A stretch of 64,000 bases of DNA from Liolophura sinensis. Lineage: Eukaryota > Mollusca > Polyplacophora > Chitonida > Chitonidae. The position numbers and the translations under genes were made by a program. The DNA lies in contig NC_088302.1 in NCBI RefSeq assembly GCF_032854445.1, positions 14,191,338 through 14,255,337 of the forward strand, in the 5' to 3' direction. The notes under the pieces were generated by a model. That model was given only the letters and a program-made list of their open reading frames with translations, searched no databases and had not been told where the DNA came from. This document shows positions 59,119-64,000 of this stretch, piece after piece (position 1 is the stretch's first letter; each line of letters starts with the position of its first letter).

Positions 59119-62100
59119 CTTATACTTATACAAGAAACACATCTTCAGCCAATACGCTCTTTCTCCAGGTTTGTAGTAAATATGTTTTCATCTGATGTCT
59201 CCAGCAAATAGGCAACCTATAGGTGTCTCAAGCACCCAAATGATTTATTTTATGTTTAATTTATTGCAGCTGCATTTCCACATAAGTTTCTTACTCTCTG
59301 TAAAGCGGTATAAAAAGAAAGCCAAAACTAGCAAAGAAATAAAGTCTAGAAAGCCATGATTGACTTGAAAGTTAAAGTTTTAAGTTTTATGATAGTGGAT
59401 TTAAAGGTGTAACTGCAAAAATATGTGAATGAATATGTGTGACTTGAATGTACAGAATGTTTGATCATCAACCAGTGGTTCATAGAGGTACAGTTTAGAA
59501 GGGACAGCTATATACTTTAAAGTTGTAAAGACCTGAACATATAACACCTCCCTCTCAGCATATCACATGTACTTTTATGTGTAGATCTGATGTTTAACAT
59601 GTGTTTTTCATTGCGGGACAATAAATTGTCCCAGGGTTTTCACACAGTGGTGGCAGTGGCAATTATGAACTTGTGGAGCATGTAATACTTTTAACAGTCG
59701 GGGGAAAAAAATCTAATTTGACAAACAAGCAGGATGACCGAAAACAAAAAATGTGGAAACAAATATTTCTTTATAAGAATTGACTTGGGCAGTCTAATTT
59801 GTTCCAGATGGGAAGTTAAGAGAAATTAAACATTGCCTTTCAGTGAAAACCAACCCCTTTGTCATATGCTCTATGCTGTATTTTCCACTCCCATGTTAGG
59901 TTGCCAGAGGTTGCTGTTGTTTCACCACACCCCAGTGGGACTTCTGCCCTCCCTCTATTCTCCTGACTTTTTGTTTGATACTCCCTCAATTGATTTGAAC
60001 AGACCCCCTGAGCATTGGCTACTTATTGTTGTGGATAAACAGGGCGTTGTTTTAAGTACAAAGGCTAATGTCATAATTATCCTGCAGTCAGTTTATATTA
60101 CAGCATTTCTTGATTGTCCTGTATTAAGGGGCCTGTATATGTTACTGTGTGGAATTTAAGATCCCTTGTTTTGGAAAGTAAGGCTATCTTTACAATGCCG
60201 ATTTCCTTTTGGCTGAACTCTGAGCTTTGGGTAAAGTATTTGCTGAATACTTATTATTCAAAATAATGTTTGATTGTTTCTGTCTGTTTTGTTTGTCTGT
60301 TTTTTGTTTCTGATTGTTTTTGTTTCTGGTTTAATTCCTACGAAATTGCCATGTCAATGGGGACCTGGCAAATGCTCAGCGTAGGACCTTGATGCCATTT
60401 TATTCACGTCAAATGATCCATTACCGGTTCATCGTGATGACGCCTTTTTAAAGACAGTGTGACTTTACAGTAGAAACTGTTACGTTGTAACACTGTGGAC
60501 TACAGTGTATTTTTGACGTAACAATCAAGGTCCTACTTCACATAAGCACCGTCTCACGGGATTAAAAAATATACCAACTAAAATATGTAGCAGTTAAAGT
60601 TGTGCTGTGAAAAAGCAAAAAAAGTGGTTATGTGGTTATAATGTACAGCTTGTACTGGTTGGGCTGTGCCATTGTGTCCAGAGGTTTGTCAGGTACCTGC
60701 TGAGGTGCGGCCGTCTTCTACTGAGCACTTTGTTTCCATCAACCTGTAAAATATCACCACAGTGACAGTACAAAGTGAAATTGCCGTGTTAAAACACCAA
60801 GTCTGTATAAAACATGATGAAAAGACATGTAATGCAACAAAACATTGTAGTCTCTAATGAATTTATATACTGTGTGTTTATGTTTGGCAGAATTTGGATA
60901 TTATTTTCAAATATATTAAATTTTTGCTTATTTCAGGATTATAAACATGAACTGACACTGAAGTATGTAAGCTTTATGCAAATTCTGCTGAGGACAAAGT
61001 TCAAATTTACTTTGAAACATCCACAATAGCATACGAAGGAATGTGCTCTCCATGAACAGTGCATGCAGCGTGTTGTCCATAATTAAAGCTATTTGTATAG
61101 CTTGGTACATCTATAGGATACTTTAAACATATTTATTTCTTAATGTGCAGTTTAGGACTTTTCCTAACATACAAAGGGACAACAAATTAAATCTGCTGGG
61201 CTTTCTTCTTGGGATGTAAAAATGGCTCTAAAACTACAGATTTTAGAAGGCCCTAGTGGGCAGTCCGGAAATTAAGTAAAAAACTTAGCTGACAGTTGTG
61301 ATGTCAATGGCGATAGCTGTCAAAACAGATCTGTGGGGAGAAGAGCCTGCATTGAGGCTGCTAAGCTAGTCCCACAAACATAATAAATTCAACACCGAAG
61401 ATTTTTTCTGTCCATTGATGGAAAATACACATAGGGGAGATATGAAATATTTTTGGAAAAAAACTATTCCCATGATTTTCTCCATTTTGTCCATTTCCCT
61501 TAAAACCACAATCCTTTTCATTTGGCCGTTAAGAACAGGCACAGAATTATCATATGCTCTAGGTTTTAATAGGAGAGAAGTATAAAAGGGCGAATGTTGT
61601 GTAATATCAGCATCATTCTAATCTGGTGTTGATTATCTTATTTTAATGATTTATGAATTAACGTTTTGTAGAAATCACAGTAATTTGAGTAGAAGTGACA
61701 AGACATAAACTATACCTACACTGCCAGTGTCAGAATTATGTTGTAGTGTACTGTGTTTACAGGGGTTAGTTAGGGACTTGCTGAAAGGATTGCACATTAC
61801 AAATGGCTGAAATAACTCAAACAGATGTGGCAATTGGGGTTTGACTAGCGCCAGGAAACTGAGGGTGACAGGGTGCTAAATGATAGGCGTCCTCTCACAC
61901 CGTGATATGGTTAACTCTGGTTAACTCGTCGCCTGGTGGCGAGGTCATCAGGTTTGCCAAGTCTGTTGTGAAACAAGCAAAATGTCTCCTGATAATTGAA
62001 CTGCATTAACCTCAGCATATATTTTCTTTGTGTGTTTGATTTAACCAATGCAGGACTAAGATCTTATTGTAAAGATAAGTTAACATACTGTACACAGAAG

Positions 62101-62998
62101 ATTACAGTACATGTACATCTAAGAGTAACATTGTCTTATTAACTTTTGATGGTGGGTGTCTAATTACATTGTACTTACAATTGTTCCATATCCCCCTTCT
62201 ATGAAGTTAGTAAGGGTACTGTATACTGGAATCACCCTGTCTGGCCGCCTGTTTTGTCTGTAGACACGATTTTGTACAAACATCTCCTCCCAAACTACTG
62301 TGCTGATTTTAATGAAACTATCATCTAAACTTGTGCATGCTGAAGTTTAATTGCAGTTAATTAATAAAATTTAATTATTTCATAATTACTGCTGTTCAGG
62401 TACTAATAGTGCTTTCATAGATATTCATGTACACAGATATTTTCCATGGAACTCTTGCTAAAGTATTTGAGACTTACAGCAACCTCCCTTTTACTCTTGC
62501 CAACTTGCATACTCGCCCTCACGTGGCAGTGAAAACACTGTCTAAATAACCTGAGAGTTAATACAAAACTCTGCTTCACTCTTTCATAATTCCAAAACCA
62601 GGTTTTAATGAAGCTCGCAATTTATATGTGCTGTGCACATTGTTATCTTATCATACTATAATTTCTGGTTGGTATCAGTTGTACTTCCCTGAATATCATC
62701 CAGTTTTCACTTCCCTATACCTTTCCATGTTATCTTTCACCTCGTCACCTGCTGGCGAAGTGAAATGCCCGGATGTCTGCAGTCTCGAATTCACCAGTTT
62801 CCCTGAAACTTTGTATATATCTTTTATAACATCTACATGCTTAATAATAATGACAGTCTGATCATTATTTTTATTCTTCCAACTGTTGGTGGACAGAAGG
62901 GATGTGTTTTGGATATCCGGATTGTAGTTTATTTTACTAAGAACCAGAAAGAGCGATATCCAGCTATACATGAACATGAAACTAAGAGACACCAACCA

Positions 62999-63353
62999 GC
63001 CCCGATGGCACATTTGGTAGAGCATCTGCTTCGGGAACGGTAGATCGGGGTCAATCCTGGGTCAAGTCACACCTATGGCTTAAAAGAGGAAGTTGTAACT
63101 TCCTTGCTTGGCGTTTAGCACGAAGGGAATAGTGCAACAACAGGGTGACCCGTATCAGTATAATGGCTTGGGTGGGGCAGCTTACTTGCCTTCAGTAAGG
63201 CGCCTCAGTGAAGCAGCTCTAGATAAAAGAGCGGTGGAAATCTGTCATTGCAACAAGGAGGCACATTACATGAACTCTAAGGATTCCTTCGTCATTATAT
63301 GAATGAAAAATTGTTGAGTACGACGTTAAACCCCAAGCACTCACTCACTCATT
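62999..63353 (+). mobile_element. SINE family 2 (tRNA-derived), full-length copy
   Basis: The head is tRNA-like: GCCCCGATGGCACATTTGG, TAGAGCATCTGCTTCGGGAA, then B-box-like GGGTCAATCCTGGGTCAAG. The body has 'gaggaagttgtaacttcc', 'cagtataatggcttgggtgg', 'taaggcgcctcagtgaagca', 'taaaagagcggtggaaatct' and 'gagtacgacgttaaacccc', with a CACTCACTCACTC tail. About 355 bp, and the best reference copy of the three here. Confidence 0.88.
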
Positions 63354-63377
63354 CTTAAACACTATTGACACAAATCA

Positions 63378-63417
63378 TAACACATCCCTGTAAAGTGCAC
63401 TTTACAGGGATGTGTTA
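63378..63417. repeat. Perfect 40-bp palindrome
   Basis: TAACACATCCCTGTAAAGTG is followed with no spacer by its exact reverse complement, centred between 63397 and 63398. It lies 24 bp after the SINE tail and immediately before the first unit of the 73-bp array. It could extrude as a cruciform, or mark an array junction or a join made by inversion. Confidence 0.95.
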
Positions 63418-64000
63418 CACTGGAAATACTAAAATGATAGAATGGAAATCCCCTTGGAACAGAGCTAACATTGCGGTTTAACTAGGAATAACACTGGAAA
63501 TACTAAAATGATAGAATGGAAATCCCGTGGAACAGAGCTAACATTGCGGTTTAACCAGGAATAACACTGGAAATACTAAAACGACAGAATGGAAATCCCA
63601 TGGAACAGAGCTAACATTGCGGTTTAACTAGGAATAACACTGGAAATACTAAAACAATAGAATGGAAATCCCATGGAACAGAGCTAACATTGCGGTTTAA
63701 CTAGGAATAACACTGGAAATACTAAAAGGATAGAATGGAAATCCTGTGGAACAGAGCTAACATTGCGGTTTAACTAGGAATAACACTGGAAATACTAAAA
63801 CGATAGAATGGAAATCCCATGGAACAGAGCTAACATTGCGGTTTAACTAGGAATAACACTGGAAATACTAAAAGGATAGAATGGAAATCCTGTGGAACAG
63901 AGCTAACATTGCGGTTTAACTAGGAATAACACTGGAAATACTAAAACGATAGAATGGAAATCCTGTGGAACAGAGCTAACATTGCGGTTTAACTAGGAAT
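63418..64000. repeat. Minisatellite, 73-bp unit, 8 copies to the window edge
   Basis: Unit: ACACTGGAAATACTAAAACG, ATAGAATGGAAATCCCATGG, AACAGAGCTAACATTGCGGT, TTAACTAGGAATA. Units differ mainly at ACG/AGG/ATG before ATAGAATGG and at CCCATGG/CCTGTGG. The first unit is 74 bp. The array continues beyond base 64000. Confidence 0.95.

Larger units (their letters stand above)
55229..64000 (+). other. Last intron in view or downstream region of the RAI14-like gene
   Basis: I checked the obvious acceptors in 55.2-64.0 kb (for example near 56240, 57630, 59830 and 60936) for a phase-compatible ankyrin or coiled-coil exon and found none. The rest of the gene is probably to the right. Contents: T-run (55939-55961), microsatellites (56056-56075, 56588-56621), SINE pieces (56538-56575, 62999-63353), MITE-like family B (57205-57370), repeat D (57755-57945), the 28-bp array (58504-59118), a palindrome (63378-63417) and the 73-bp array (63418-64000). 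The stretch 59.2-62.9 kb shows nothing I can support. Confidence 0.55.

Noticed and set aside
58651-59211. Three overlapping plus-strand frames of 157-186 codons
   Set aside because: A 28-bp repeat with no stops gives all three frames; the same peptide appears in each.
59833-60159. 108-codon plus-strand frame after a CTTTCAG
   Set aside because: No ankyrin or coiled-coil pattern, no recognised domain, and no clear donor; treated as chance.

Overview
The window looks like nuclear DNA of a marine invertebrate, most likely a mollusc or other lophotrochozoan. Coding exons are small, have GT-AG borders and sit far apart. The background is AT-rich and CpG-poor, full of TACATGTA-type words, tRNA-derived SINEs with AAATAAATAAATA tails, foldback MITEs and minisatellites. 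Bacterial features (operons, ribosome binding sites, CRISPR, rRNA) are absent. Almost every long open frame lies in a repeat or is chance; the real coding sequence is in short exons found by protein motif plus splice sites.

Two genes diverge from a CpG-rich segment at about 25.4-25.8 kb. On the minus strand is a furin-like proprotein convertase. Exon 1 (25398-25228) encodes the signal peptide and the start of the inhibitory prodomain. Exon 2 (2464-2366) encodes the rest of the prodomain core, including the internal cleavage site. The intron between them is 22.8 kb, and the catalytic domain must lie left of the window. On the plus strand is an ankyrin-repeat gene of the RAI14 (ankycorbin)/UACA family. 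It has a probable 5' non-coding exon near 25.87 kb, its start codon at 36232, and coding exons at 36232, 46581, 51860, 52423, 53028 and 55121. The coiled-coil part is not seen and is presumably right of the window. Exons 3 and 6 of this gene each carry one surplus base that breaks the ankyrin frame.

The rest is intron or intergenic DNA. Eight minisatellite arrays (units about 28, 33, 45, 61, 61, 73, 74 and 92 bp) are present. One 61-bp array runs to within about 25 bp of the exon 3 acceptor of the ankyrin gene. The 74-bp array seems to derive from a SINE tail. A perfect 40-bp palindrome borders the 73-bp array at the right edge. At least three tRNA-derived SINE families, three MITE-like families and one further dispersed repeat have several copies each.

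No wholly new system could be shown. The most notable points are the divergent convertase/ankyrin gene pair with a candidate shared promoter, the two frame breaks, and the repeat structures around the ankyrin exons.
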